This document shows positions 13,671 through 27,387 of a stretch of DNA of 64,000 nucleotides, piece after piece. This stretch comes from Apus apus (taxonomy: Eukaryota > Chordata > Aves > Apodiformes > Apodidae), in assembly GCF_020740795.1 (NCBI RefSeq), contig NC_067282.1, positions 152,878,858 through 152,942,857 of the forward strand. The letters are read 5' to 3'. Position 1 is the first letter of the stretch, and every line of letters starts with the position of its first letter. Made by a program: the position numbers and the translations under genes. Under the pieces are notes generated by a model. It worked only from the letters and a program-made list of their open reading frames with translations. It did no database searches and was not told where the DNA came from.

Positions 13671-16600
13671 CTACAGCTGAAAAATGCTGGAGGAGATCCC
13701 TTGTTTTGTACCTCAACAACAGAAGAGAAAACACATCAGTTGCCTCTAGACCTAGAAAATTCCTCACTGGTAGCATCAAATACATGGAAGGGCATATTCC
13801 TCCTGATAAGGAAATCAGTATGCACCATGCTTCAGATAGAGCTGAAAAGAGATAATGCTGGGGAGATAATCACCCCAATGGAAAAGGCTCCTCTCAGTTT
13901 ATATCCTGGGGATTTTATCTTGTTTCGTCTTGCATTGGAGCCCAGAGTAAGGACCATTGGATCAAATGAACTTTCAGTTATGTTAAAGGGCAGGTGAATC
14001 TCAAACCTTTCATCCTGTGCTAGTTTATGCTTTTAATTCAGGAAAAGGCATCATCTCAGCCACCCCTCTATTGTAGTGGTGAGTCCCACAACAAAAAGCA
14101 CATTCTCCTTTTCATTCCTATATTGTCTTGTGCCTTTAGTCCAGAGGGCTCAGTATGATGGGAAGAGGCTGGATCCATCAGCACTTTAGACATCCTCTGC
14201 CATTTGCACTGGGAGCTGTGTATTGCCTTCCCTGGGCTTGTGCTGATCTCAGCAAAAGCTGTGTCTGACACAAAGTTGTGTCTTTCATGAGCCATAGCAA
14301 CTGCAAATGGGTCTCACCTTTTTGTAGATCTTAGTGCATATGGACTCCCATCTCAGTCCTTTTCCACTTCTGCTTTTGCTCTCTGAAAGGCAGCCACCCT
14401 TGGTCCCAGGATTTCTTGGCCCAGGCTATGGTTGTGCAAAGCCATCAGGAGGTGGCACCACAAGATTGTCTTTGCTGTTATTTTGGTTTTGTAGATCTCT
14501 CTTCATTTTTATTACTAGCCCAAGCAGTCCTCTTGCTTTTTGGCCCATTGCTGCTCTCTGCTGCTCAGCTGATGGTAGATGCTTGTCTGGTTTTCCTCAG
14601 AGGCTCCACTAGGTCCAAAGCCAGGCCAGACCATGAGTCAGGGCCAGCTGGGGTAAAGCAGCCATGCAGAACATGGCACAAAGCCTCAAAAAGTTAAGGC
14701 CAAAGTGATGGCTGGGTGATGAGTAGGACTGTCTGCTATTTGAGATCGGGGTTTGCTCTCTTCTGTTGTTTAGGAGTAGTGAGCATGTCTGAGAGGAGCC
14801 CTCAGTCCCGCCTGGGGTGCTCTGTATTCCTTCCTGCCTTCTTCTTTGCTCCCTGGTGTAGCTGCTGATGGGAGGATGTGCCCTGCCTTCTCTGCGTTGG
14901 CTCTGACCTCCCTCTGGCTGTGTGAGGGCAGGGCAGGGGCTGCCCAGCAGAGCCAGGGAGTGTATCTCTGTCAGTAGGGTAATGGTTTTCTTGGTGGCTG
15001 TTGACCCCAGCCTAGACAGAACCTGTCCTTCTGCACAGGCTTTTTGCACACTTGAGGTGAGCTTGCTTATGCTCTTTCCAAATGAAGCGCTGGTCCTTCT
15101 TCCACAGAGGATGACCAGGCTGCTGTACACAGGCTCTCCATGGTTGTCCTTTGGATGATTAGTGGGATGAAGCAGGTCAGGTTGGCTTAGCTTTGGTGCT
15201 TGATCACTGGCTGGGAAACCAGCTTTCTGATACTTTGAGCAGAGTTGAGAAGATTTTGAGCAAGATGATAAGTAGGTTCTGTATGAGACAGTTCCTTAGA
15301 GACAGGTGTACCTCAGCGTGAGTCCAAACCCAAAGGATGCCTTGGGGAAGCTCAGATGCAGGTTTGATTGTTGGAACCCACAGACCCACATCTAGAGAAG
15401 ATTCATCCAGGGCTTTTGAAGACAAAGCTCCTCTTCCCAGCAGCTGCTCAGCAAACTGCAATGGTGATCTTTATTTCCTAGACTGAGCTGTTGGGTTAAA
15501 TTGACTTCCATCCCTTGGAGACCTCTCCCTGAAAAGCACACCATCTCATTATGCTTTTCCTCTCCACTGCTGTGTTTCATAACACTCCACCTTTTTGTAA
15601 ATCATCTCTGTCTCCTGCCTAGAAAGCTGTCTGCCACCATAGCTCAGAGATGCCTTTTGGGGGCAGAGATTCCTTTTTTTCTCTTGCACTATCTTTGTTT
15701 TTCTTCTCTGCTGGACGGATTAATTTATATTTTCCCTCTTGCCTCTTTCTGAGCTGTTGTTTTTTACCATCCCCTTCTCCACTTATCTTGGCCTGTTCGG
15801 GATGAGGAGGGGTGAAGTGAGGGGGTATCACAGCTTGCAGATGTTACAGATACATGGTGGCATTTGGTGCAACCAGAAATGATCCTATTTCAGCTTTGCT
15901 ACACCACTCTGGCCCTGGAAAAGAGACACCCAGGCAGGTGTGTGCACCTGGACATTGCTTTCCTGCAGCATCATTTGCTGCTGCACTCCCTGTCTCAGCC
16001 CTTTCTCCAATGCTACACCTCTTGAGGGGCTTCTTTTCCAGCATGTAAGATGATGCTGTACTTATCAGGTGGTGGGGAGGGATGGCAGCACCCAGCAGAG
16101 AGGAGGGGATGTGTGAGACCCTCCTCTGTGGGTTCCTGGACCCTCTGTGCAGCTGATGGGCAAGTTGCAGCCCATGCCTAGTATGTAACACATGTGGAAG
16201 GGGTGAACAACTGTGGCACCATCATGCCACACGTGCAAAATACAGGCACCGGTGTGAGGGAGGGTGCTCTGGGGTGCCAGCCATGCACATCTCCTACTCT
16301 GGCAGATCCCAGGTGCAAAGAATTGTGTTGGTCTCATCCAGATGCTTTTTGGTGATGACAAAGTCCTAGAAGTGGAGAACAGTTGGTGCTGGCTGCCAGC
16401 CTTCCTCAGGAGGCCCCTGATGCCCAGGTGCCACAGCTGGGGCCAGAGGCACATTGGCAGAGTGGCATCGTGCCCTGGAGTGCTGGGCTGGAGAAGGCAG
16501 CAATCCACCCTGCCAGCCCCAGGGTGCATGGAGGGAGTCGGTGGGGAACTCCACACTGGAGCAACAGGATAAGGGGCCCCTGGGAGGAAGCCAACATCCA

Positions 16601-18473
16601 TCCCAAGAGCCACGTGACCACTGGGATCTGGAGGCAGCACAGGATCTGATTGCCAGCACACGGCTGGGAGTGCCAGGCCAGTTCTGAAATGCATCAGCAG
16701 ATCCGTGTGAGGAGCTGTGCTTAAGAGCCACAATACTGAATCATTTCCCAGCAATCCCCTGTCAGTCAAACCATAAACACCAGGGAGAGTGAAAGGTGGA
16801 GAGACAGGCGTTTCTTCGATTTCCTACAATAATGCAAGCGTAAAGGGGATTAGGGAGGCAATGCTGGGGGAAAAGAGGGAGAGATTTAGAAGGGATGGGA
16901 ACATTAAGATTGAGAGGGATAAAATGCAGATTGAAGTTGTTGGACTAGAACAGAAGAACTTCTCAGTCTATATATTTAGCTCAGTGAGGTATATAAACAG
17001 AAACCTACAGCCAGCTCAGCCACTTCTCCCCCAGTGGAGTGAGTCATCAGCCCTTGGATCTAAAGTTAGGTTCACGTCAGAGCTTACACTCTCTCTCTCT
17101 CATTTTATTTTTCTCTTTCTATTTTGAAGAGTGTGGGAAAAGCTGAACACTGTCTCCTGGAAGCAGCAAACACAAACCGACAATGGCAACAGATGATGGA
17201 CCTGATGCCCTACCTGGGAGCACTGTGAAAAAGTCTGTTCTGTGTCTGACTGCTCCTCATCCTTGCTGTGTGCCTGGGGATGAGCTCAGCTCATCAGAGT
17301 GGCTGCAGCTACTCTGGACACGCAGTGGACCCAGCTCCAAGGGGTCTGTGTGCTGTGCAGATGAGCCAGACTGGGCTGCAGTGCTGTTTCTGGGTGGAAC
17401 AACAGCAGGATTCATAGTGATGGTCAGTGTTTGGCCCCTGTGTGCTGGACAGGAGAGCGGGATCTGCTATCAGGGCTGGCAAGAGGGACCAGGGCTGGTT
17501 TAGCCTGTTGCCCATGAGACTTGGCTAGAGGATGTCTTTACATCCAATGTAGGCTGCTGCCTAGTGGGTTCATCCCATAGCCACCTGCAAACCTGCAGAG
17601 GAGAGGGCTGCAGGGAGCTAAACCTGGAACCTCTGCTTTGATATGAATCCTCCTTCCCTGCTTGCTCCCTCATGCCTGGTCCCCTCTCTGAAGCAGCTGC
17701 CATGAATCCCATACTTTCCTCACTAAACCCCCAGTGCTGCTTGCTCAGGTGGTGACAGGGGAAATGCAGACTTTTCTGTTCTTCTAAAATATTGCAGAGG
17801 GGACATGGCAGGAACCTTGGAAATGCTCTTGAAGCGTCTGTAGGACCAGCTTGTGCCACACTCACCTGTGGTGCGACCCACCCCCAGGTCATTCCCAACA
17901 GATCCCACTCAGGGAAGGTGACAAAACTCTTGGGGGCCTTGGGGGTTGGATATGGACTGTGACTACTCTGAGCTGTAAGACAAGCATTTGTCTTCAGACC
18001 CTTCTCTTGGGGCTGGTGGCGAGCAAGGTCTGCTCAGAGAGTGGCTTCCCAGCTCAAGGCTTGGTAATAACACTGGGATTGCCACTGTGGGGGATGCCCA
18101 TGGCGTATGTACCAGCAAGTCCATGGAAAGCATCCCCAGTGTGTGTGGTCTGGGGAGGCGTGTGCCAACAAGGTGGCTCTGCTCTATACCTGTGTCTCAG
18201 CAGGAGTGTGAGCTGCCCTGGGCTTGCTCTTTTCACGAGCTCCAAACTTCTGAAGGGATGAGCACATGGCTCCGTTTCCCCATCCAGCTCTTTTCCTTCT
18301 CCCCTCTTCCAGGCTTTTATGAATTTGTAGGGTTTGCCTTAGGGAGAGTTCAAATGTCTCTTTATCTCCATGCAATGGGAATGCTGGAAGGCAAACAGAC
18401 ATGATCCTGGGATGTGGACATCAGCGAAGACCCACAGATTATCCTGGGTGTGTATTTATATGCATCTGTCCTC

Positions 18474-18606
18474 CTGTGCCCCTCTGTCTTCCCTTCATCT
18501 TCCTATACCATTTTGCTTCTTCTGCCTCTCCTTGCTGCCCTGCTTCTCTCTCCTGTCTCACCCTCTCATGTCTCTCCTGCCCTCCTCCTCATTCTCTTTT
18601 TCTCAT
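18474..18606 (+). repeat. Polypyrimidine tract
   Basis: About 130 bases are dominated by C and T with only scattered purines. It could form an unusual helix or act as a splice enhancer, but nothing shows use. Confidence 0.5.
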
Positions 18607-21165
18607 TTGATATTCATGCATGAATAAATTCAATTGCATTTTTTCCCTGTTCCCCCTGAAGGGGCTTGTTGGTGAATTGCAGGCATCTGAAATCATATAA
18701 TGCTCGGATTCATCATTTCAGGGACAGTATTGAAGCCCTTCTTCTAGTCAGGAAGAAACAGCAGATGCTTTTTATGAGGAGAGGGAGTGCTGAGTGTCTT
18801 GTGACTGATGAGGGAGAAAGCCAAGAGGATTTATCTCGGCAGCCCAGGTTAGCACAAGGAAACTAGAAGGTCAGGCAGCCCCTCTGGTGTGTGTAGGAAT
18901 GGGGAAGGTATAGGCAGGTGTGTGCATACAGTCTTGAGAATGCCTGTGGTTGCTTGTGTAATTGCTGCGTGTGCTTGTGGTGTGCCTAGGGAAGAGTAAC
19001 ACCTTTTAGGGGGCTGCCAAGTATTGGTTGAGGCAAGAGATGTCTCAGTGGGCTGCCAGCAGCCCTGCACCTGAGGATTCAGGGCAATCATCTAAACATC
19101 TGTTTGGGCATCTGCCTCAGTCAAGTTTTGGAGCCATCACATGGCTCTAGTATCACCCCACAATCTGTTGAGGGTCTGGGGATGTGCCCAGTGCCACATC
19201 CCCCTCACACTAAGAAGTTGAGTTCAGTTTGTCACAAAATTAGGTCCGTTCTGCACTTTGAGGGCACTTGCTGTCTCCTTGCTCCTACATGGGAGCCCTC
19301 TGGCCCATGCAGAAAGGAGGCACTCAGGGTAATCACTTGCATCTTTGGTACCAAAGGTGGCTGGAGGTAGTAGTGTCCTGCATGGCTTCCGTACAAACAG
19401 GCTCTGACCTGATCAGGAGGGGTCAGGCCAGCACAAATATTTGTCCTGGAATAAAATCTCTTTCTAGCTTGTGAAAAATGGAAAGATAGAAAGGCTTTCC
19501 ATGCAACTGCAGCCCTGGTCAGAAGTCATAAAAAAAAGCAAGGCTGTCTGAGGAAAAGCTCTTTTTTGTGAGAGTTGTTAATCGGGTACCTGTACCTTTT
19601 GATGCTCACAACATTCCAGTCATTTTTAACTCTGCTCCCCCCTTTTTTTTTTTTAGCACTCCTGGTGCAACCTGAGGGCTGAGGTTGTCTTTTAGGAGAG
19701 GAAACAAGATCAGACACTTTAGAAAACACAACAGTGTTATGCTAAAAGCAGACAGTGGCCGTCATCTATGCTGCAAAGACTTTTAAGGGCCTCATGAGAG
19801 ACTGTGGCAATGCCAACCACCTTGCTCAGCTCAAGGGAGCTTGGTTTACATGACGGAAATGGCTGGGGGCTCTGTGGTGTCTGTCTGATGCCCCTGGCAT
19901 GGTAAAGCCAAGCCACACGCAGATAGACAGCAAAGGAAAGGGGATGTACCAGGTATTTTTCACCCTAGACACTTGAGCTACTTTGAGGTTGGACCAGGGA
20001 TTCTCTGGTTTTACTGGAAAGGTAGCTTGCTCCATTGCCTTCCTGCAGAGGGTTAACGACTGAGGGCCTGTTTCATGTTATGATCAAAGTGCTTGCTTTC
20101 CCAACCATTTTTAGGTCAGATGTGTTAATTACCCTGACCCAGCTATTCTAGCTGTGAATGCAAAGTCTGCGACAGCCAGTGCAGATGTCATCTTGGTGGG
20201 GAAGGGCTGGAGAAGGCTTTTTGTAACCCTGCGAGGAAGTGGAGGAGCTTCTGGGCTGCAGCACATGTTGTACCACACCCCAGCTGGGAGCTGGGTGCTT
20301 TTTAGCTGCTTATTTACAGTACGTGCTTGTGGCAGAAGAATATCTCTGTCTCTTGCAATGTCTGGGGTTTTATTGGTCTGAACAGGCAAAACCCATAGAG
20401 AGCCGGGAGGATTGTGATGGCTTCACATAGTGTCTCTTTCCCACAGCCAGCTCGGGAATCCTCAGCAGGAAAATTGAAAGTTGATGTTCCAAGGATGAGA
20501 GGCCTGTGCCCAGGTGGGACCAGGTTGCTTGGCCACAGGAATGGACTGGTGGGGGAGACAGCTGGGCTGGCCCTCCATCGAGGGTGACTCAGGGCAGCTC
20601 TGCTCTGTTCTAGCCCCTGTGTCATATCCACCCTCTCATTTTCCCTTGGCTTCACTAAATGACGTAGAAAACTAATTTGCAGTGAGTTATTCCCATGCCC
20701 TGAGTTCCCGTAAGAGGTTTGGGAGTGAGATGAGGGGACAAGGAGGGACTGATTTTGAGGGAGTTGTTAAGTTGTTGGTTGTTTTTTTTTTTTCTTCCCA
20801 GGGGTAATTCTCTAACCTGCTTGGTCTGTAGCCTGTGGATGGACACACCCTCACAAGTTCAGGGCAAGGCAAACCTGCCAAAGCTGGTGTCCCTCACAAA
20901 ACGGAGGAGAAAATTGGCTGTCCCAAGACCCCACCGTGGATGTGGGTGCACAATAGTGTGCAAGGGGATTTCTTCCTTTCCTCTGGTGTTGCTAAAATTC
21001 CTGCCTTTTGTGCCTCTAATTGTAGGTTTCCCCTAAAGACATTTGGTGTCACTGTAAGGACGGCGTTTCTCTCTTCCTCTCTGCCTGTACAGTTATTCTC
21101 TCTGTCTCTCACTGTGCAGTTCACTCCATGAGCCGTTGGTGAACATACCATAAGACACAGAGAGA

Positions 21166-21182
21166 GACAGACAGACAGACAG
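21166..21182 (+). repeat. (GACA)n microsatellite, short
   Basis: About four perfect GACA units. Confidence 0.7.
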
Positions 21183-21540
21183 AAACCACACACCAGCCCT
21201 TCCTTCTTGCTTTCCCACCATGGAATAGCTAAACTTGCCCCCACTCACACCTCCATCACCTCCCAGCGCCCCACGATTTTGACCTTCTGGCCTTTTTGGA
21301 AGGAAGCTCCTGTCACTTCTTAACACCCCCCTCCTGGAACAATACACACACAAACAGAGCCCCTGAGACCCTCCTGCGAAAGAAGAGGTCCTTTTTTGCC
21401 CTCTCTTCTTTTGCTCTGACTCCAGAGCTTCAGCCTCCAGCCTGAGCAGCCACAATTTCTTACCATGTATTCTCCTTTTAAACCATCTCCTTCCTGCACA
21501 CGCTCAGTCCTTGCAGCCACGGATCTAACACAACTCCCAG

Positions 21541-21792
21541 CTTCTCGCCTGCAGGTTCTTTGCTCCCCGTCACTCAGCTGATCCTGATCTTTTTTCCTCC
21601 AATTTTTGCCCCCTCCCCGGGCGCTGAGGTGTGTGTGTCTGTGTGTGAGGGTGCCTGTGTGCAAGGGGGGGAGGTGGGGGGGGGCTTTTTTTTTTCTTGG
21701 TGGGGGAATTTTTTCAAAGCGTCTTCATTATTATTTTATTTTCTTCTCTGACTTGGACACTTCTCCCTTGGAGATTTCTTTTCCATGCAAAG
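21541..21792 (+). other. Candidate non-coding leader exon ending at a splice donor
   Basis: The segment ends ATGCAAAG followed by GTAGGTGAG, a strong donor at 21793 (a second, GTGAGA, at 21797). Upstream is a GC/CpG-containing stretch (CCCCGGGCGCTGAGG) with GT and G runs, typical of 5' untranslated regions of neuronal genes. It is the kind of leader exon that the acceptor at 33489 requires, but the pairing is only a guess and the exon start is arbitrary. Confidence 0.2.
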
Positions 21793-24001
21793 GTAGGTGA
21801 GACGCATGCACACCTGGCTAACCCTCTGTCTGTCTCATTTCACCTGTTTTTGCTGTCTTTTTAATAGAAAACTTGTGCCCACCCGTGTACCTGCATCATT
21901 CCTGTTTTGTTTTGTACCTGTTTCCTCTCTGGCAGAAGTAAAAACTGAGGGTGGACATGTCTGTAATGTTAATAATTCTATTTTTCCAGAGAGGAAAGTT
22001 ATTTCTCTGTGCATGTTGAGCTGTACATGTATGTCTGTGTGCAATGCCCATGGATGTGAGGCTGCCTCTGTTTACCCAACAAGTAGCAGTAATTGATTTT
22101 GGTGTGTGTTTCGGGCAGGGGTGGTGGTGGAAAGGGAATGACTGTGTGTCCAGTAGTTCACGTCCATGAGTGATTACAGCAGGGAATGTATTTCTCACAC
22201 ATATTCAGCAGCTCTTTATACATGACTATAAATGATACAAGGAGTGTGAATAATCCCAGGAATTTAAAATTTAGCCCTGGGTAGTTTGTAGGGTTATAAT
22301 GAGCAAGGATGGTGGGAAAGAGGAAGGGTGACAAAATCTCCTCCCTGGAGAGGTAACTGTCTGAGACTCGTATATATATAACTTTTCTTAAAACCATCTC
22401 ACTGTTCAGAGTCTTCTTGGGTTTGGGGTATTTTTTTCTTTGCAAAGCAAGAGTTTGGTCTTGGATTTAGGTTTCACAAATTGTCTTTTCTTGTTTTGTT
22501 TATTATTATTACTGCATTTCAGTGGTGTGTGCAACATCCAAAGTGTCTGAAAACGGACAGGGAATAAGATGCACTTTAATATAGCAAATGCATCATCTTC
22601 TGTACATCACTGGAAGCTGTTGGTTGGAGTTGGGGGGAGTGAAACATAAGACTTAAAAAATAAAAGAACCCAAAATAGGCATTGTTGACTGGCAATTATC
22701 TAGCATATTTTATGCCAATACTGGTTTTCGTAACACTCTCAATGGATACCTTTTTCTGCTTGGTACCAGCAGCTGTGTGAAAAGTACCAAGGGCTTTAAA
22801 AAAAAAACCCCAAACAAAACAGAAAGAAAAGAAAATGCATAATTTCACAGAAAATTGTTACAAATAAAAACTGTAAACATCAAAATGCAGAACTTGCCCT
22901 GCATTTTCTCTCTGCTATTAGAAAGCATTTTTCTAATTAATCTGGGGGTTGCTAGTGGTTTTGTATCTCTGTTGCTTAGAAGACTGCTATGTTAGTTGTT
23001 AGTTGTTTCTGTGTGTTGTTGCAGAGCTCTTGGTCTTAAATTTGGGCTGGTGACTGAGGATTCACTATCTCAGAAGAAGGAAGGGGTCTGCTCATCCTCC
23101 ATCCCCCTCACCCCTCTATGTTTTCACTGCCGCATGTGAACTCTGTCGGTAGAGGGAAATCTGCAAGCTCATTATCTTCTCAGCACCCTACCTGCAGAGA
23201 AACTTTTAATTCAATGCACTGGGAAGGGAATTCAAGAGCCCTGTTTCTGCCTCCTCTTCCCTTTATATTTTAAGGACACCTTTTGAGCATCCCTATGCCA
23301 GCCAGTGCTTCCCCATCCCTCAGGTCTGGGCAGGAGCGTTAGCTTCAGGCAGGAGGCAGCTGCCCACTGCCTGCAAGGGCTTGTGCTGCTGGACTGAGAG
23401 CATTTGTTTCTCCTTCCATTAAATAACATACTAGTTTCATGGCATTGGCATGGAAATGTGAGCTTCCTGAGAACAGCAGCAGTGTATGCCTGTTGGTGAA
23501 GGTCTAGTGCCACAATCCTCTCCCAGGGGAGCTGGGAGGCAGGCAGGGATTGAATCTGGGCATCACACTGGATTATCTGCCCACTGGCAGGGCATCTGCA
23601 CTGGGCTGGCTGTGAGAGGATATAGTACCTGTTCTGAAAAGCCTTGGCCCTGGCTGTAGCAGGAAAGTGGGGAAAAGCAATTTTCCTTCAGATCATACTA
23701 GGAAGTGTGTGTCTAAGCACTGGCCAGCTTGACGCAACAGCAGATCCACACATTTCACCAGGAGGTCTGGTGGTGAATATCTCAGAGGGGAGCCATGGGG
23801 GAAAAGGAGGGAGGTTTGATTTGCCATGTCTGAGGGTTTTGCCCTGTGAAGCTCGCATCAATATGACATATCATGCTGCTTATCATAAAGGGAGGGTTAT
23901 GCCAACCTGCCTGTTTTCTCTCACAAAATCCACCCTTGTTGCTGCTTCAGGAGTGTTTTCAAGCAGTGGACCTGGCTAGAGGGGGCCCAGCACAGCCACA
24001 G

Positions 24002-24020
24002 CCTTCCTTCCTTCCTTCCT
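24002..24020 (+). repeat. (CCTT)n microsatellite, short
   Basis: Nearly five perfect CCTT units. Confidence 0.8.
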
Positions 24021-27000
24021 CTTCACACCTGCAAGACTCCTGCCTGATTTAATTTTCCAGAAGCTGTGTCCATGCCCAGTGTGACGTGGTCCCAACCTAC
24101 AGCTCTGTTTAGTGTTAGAGCCCTGCCCAGTCCTATCCATAGCAAGGTACACCAGGAGGATATCCCAGACCAGGGTGACTTAGGCTGAGCCCTGGCCACA
24201 TTTAATTTTGGAAAAAGTATGCAATTCTGGGCTCTGCTGCAAAGAAGCCATATACTTGCTCCAATTTTAATTCATTTTTCTCAAAGAGAACAAGTATCTA
24301 CAGCTGGAAGCTCATGAAATGCACACACAGTGTTAGGAATCTTTAAAAGAGCTGGCCACTGATTTAAAATAAATTTATTATTGTATTAAATCAAAGTCCT
24401 AATCCTGCAAATTCAAGTAAGCAGGTGAATGGCTGTGCTTGCACAGAGCCTTGATAAAACTGCTGGGTCCGTGGATGGGCTTAGAAATCAAGTGGCACAG
24501 GTGGATCTGCAAGATCAGGTAGTAACATTTCTTAGACATGTTTTTTCAGTCTGTAAGATGGGTTAGTGTAGGGCTGATTTTAATAATATTCAAGATATGA
24601 AAAACCCAACTTGTCACTGGAAAGTGAAGGTTTCTTCATAGTTGCGCAGAAGTGCATTGTTGTTTACAATGACCTCATATAGTCAGCCTGTTTAGTTTAC
24701 TCATCTGTGTTTGAAATGCATATCTTGAAGCTCTTAGAAATCACATAGTGGTTTGAAAAATGTCTTATGCTGATACAAAATTTATTTAAGCCTCCTAATC
24801 ATAACTCAGATTGCATAAATCAACCCACTAACTTGGTAATAAACTCCTCACTTTCCCAGTACTTGTCAGGCCACCGTGTTTGGAGCACTGCGGTGTGCCC
24901 TGACGAGCAATCAGCCCAGCATATCAGGAACTAATTGTGATGATGAGATCTCAAAAAGTGCCTTGTTGCTTGCCTTGGACTGGAGATGTGTGCTGCTGCG
25001 GTGGTGTGGGAGGGAGGTGGACTCCTGGCTAAGCCAGACTCTGTCATCAGGGGCTTTGCAGGTTGATACCAGTTCTTGAAGCCTGGGGGCAAGTGGACAT
25101 GCTGCGGGCTCTTGGTGTGAAATTCTGCTGGTTGGTGTTGTCTGCAGTGGCTTGTGTTTCCCAGCACCTGCAGAGTGTCGTACAGGATCAGAGGGGTAAT
25201 TCTGAAAGGAAAGGCTTGTCCCCTCTCATCAAGCGTGTATGTGTATAAAAAAAACCAAAACAGGCAGCTAGTCTCTGCTTCTGACATAACCACCATCTGC
25301 AGTGAAGGCACCATGTCCTGCTCCATTGTGCCTCCATGAAAAGCTTGATGGGGGTGTCCTGGTGAGGGCTGGCAAGGGGTATTTCCATGCAAAACCACTG
25401 GAGCTTGGGGCTATGGCTGCATGGTTGAGTGGGATGAAAAGGAGCTGCTGACCTGCGCTGTTGGTAGCTGGTGAACTGGTGAGTGCTGGGGATTTTGCTG
25501 CTGTGATGTGGATGCTGCAAGTATTTGTGTGGTGTCTTGGGGGGAAGATTTTTATTTCCTTTCTCTGAAGTGTCAGAGTTTGGCTGTGGCTAGAAAACCA
25601 GAACTTTATAGAGAGCACAGGTGAGGTTAGTGGTATTAAAACATTTCCCAGGTGTTAGGTTAGTGTGCCCTGATGACAGGCTTGATTAAGTCACTTGCCA
25701 GGACAAAAGTTAGGAGTGGATTTTCCTACAGGTTATACTGGCAAGGATGGGTGGGATCCTCTTTCTGCTGCTGCAGTGTATGTGTGCAGTGTGCCCTGCC
25801 CACCATCATCTTGCATCTCCTCCCAGAGTGAGGACTTTCAGCAGTGGTGGTGTCCTCAATTGGTCATCGTCCTTGGGCATTTTATTTTTCTTTCCTATTT
25901 TGCCTGTGGAGCTGCTCTAAGTTTGCCAGCAGTGGTGGTGGGAGATGGAGGGTGGGCTAACTCTTTTATAGACCGTTTTGCACTACATTTCCTTGCAAGG
26001 TTGTCTGCTGTGGGGAGGGATGGGACTTAGACTACAGGGGTCCACTTCAGGTCTGGGGTCAAATATGCTTGATTTGGTGTCTTTGCTGCTTTTCAGTGAT
26101 TTTGTTTTTGTTTTGTTTGGTTTTGTTTTCCTAATGGCAGCAGGGAGAGAAGGGGACTTTTCAAGCTTATATAAATGAGTAGCGGTGTCAGTAGTCAAAT
26201 CATGTGGGATGCAAGGAGCCATCCCATCTTCATAGCTATATTTCTCTCCCATATTCCCCCTCCTTTCTAGAGGCAGAGCCTGGGGCATCATCACACTCCA
26301 CACAGCTTCAGTTCCCTTTCAGTTTTTGTTTTTGCCAGAGCTAGTTTGCTCCAAATGTGCATCTGGGTTTATGCAGATTGTCTTGTTTGGAGGTGAAGGG
26401 GGAGGGCAGTAATGTATAGGGAGGAAAAAGTGTAAGATATAACTCTTGGTTATATCCCTTAACATTGTGTTCCCTTTAGATGTGCTGCCTCTTCTCTAGA
26501 TTCTCCCCACCTCCGTTTCCACTCCAGGGAATCTCCTCTGCAGTTCTGAGTGGTGATGTGGGTTGGGACAAAGTCTGGAAGTGGGCTAAAGACCTGTGTG
26601 CAGGGCTAGGAGGTTGCATCCTGTGCTGTGATGTGACAGGGAGCAGGGGGTCTCCTGGGGTCTCCCTGCCCCTTGTGTGCTGCTCTTTTGCTATACCCGC
26701 TCACCACAAGAGTCCTGAAGGGAAACTGAGTCAAGCTTGACACTGGACCAAAATTGACAGAAAAGCTGGTCTGGGAAGGATGGTGTGCAAGGGCAGAGTT
26801 TATCATTGCTGACTTAGCCCAGGTGGGAATGACCAGCCTGGCCACAGCCCCTGGCTGCCCTTCTCCATCCACTCCCAGTGCAGGTGCAATGCCAGGAACT
26901 GAAGCACCGGGCACCATCTGCACTTGTGGTGGGCAGGAGCTGCAGCTCCGTTCCTCCTGTGTGGGCTTCTCCGTGAGGCACAACCAGGGTATTTGCATGT

Positions 27001-27118
27001 TTTATCTCTCCTGCAAGTGCTTGTACTTTGGCTGAAGGGTTGGGGATGTGGCCATGGCCCTAAGGCCATTGCTGCTGGGAGCCTGTGAGACCACTGGCTT
27101 CCTCTTCATCATCCTCAT

Positions 27119-27345
27119 CAGACCCATCTTAGTTGACGTCTTCATTGCTGATTTGGAGGAGGGAGTAAACAGCATGTTAATGACTTTCCTGGATGATGAT
27201 TAAATAGGTTTGTGCCTGCTGAGGGGGATGCAGAAAAATAACACAAAGAGAAACTAGTCAGGTCAGAAGGATGGGCCGATCGTTACATAATGAGATTCAT
27301 CTGAGGAAAAATGCAAGCTAATGCATCTGGGGACAATGTAACCTG
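27119..27345 (+). mobile_element. CR1-like reverse transcriptase relic
   Basis: Translating the plus strand gives RPILVDVFIADLEEGV, then a catalytic-box remnant FLDD (CR1 has FADD), a stop, then GWADRYIMRF and, after a frameshift, KCKLMHLG. These match in order the CR1 ORF2 palm region (PVLFNIFINDLDEG, FADD, RWA, KCRVLHLG, from memory). Stops and frameshifts make it inactive. It ends abruptly just before the G-run at 27367. Confidence 0.75.
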
Positions 27346-27366
27346 AAACACAGGGTTTGAAGGCCT

Positions 27367-27386
27367 GGGGAGGGGTGGGGGGGGGG
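27367..27386 (+). other. G-run / possible quadruplex
   Basis: Runs of four, four and ten G are separated by single bases. It sits exactly between the CR1 relic and the CpG-rich patch. Confidence 0.5.
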
Positions 27387-27387
27387 A

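Larger units (their letters stand above)
13671..27118. other. No recognised gene
   Basis: This stretch contains the longest frame in the window, 234 codons at 16065-16769 minus, which matches nothing I know. Plus-strand frames overlap the same DNA. The stretch 24230-24860 is AT-rich and could be conserved regulatory DNA. A candidate leader exon at 21541-21792 is listed separately. Confidence 0.45.
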
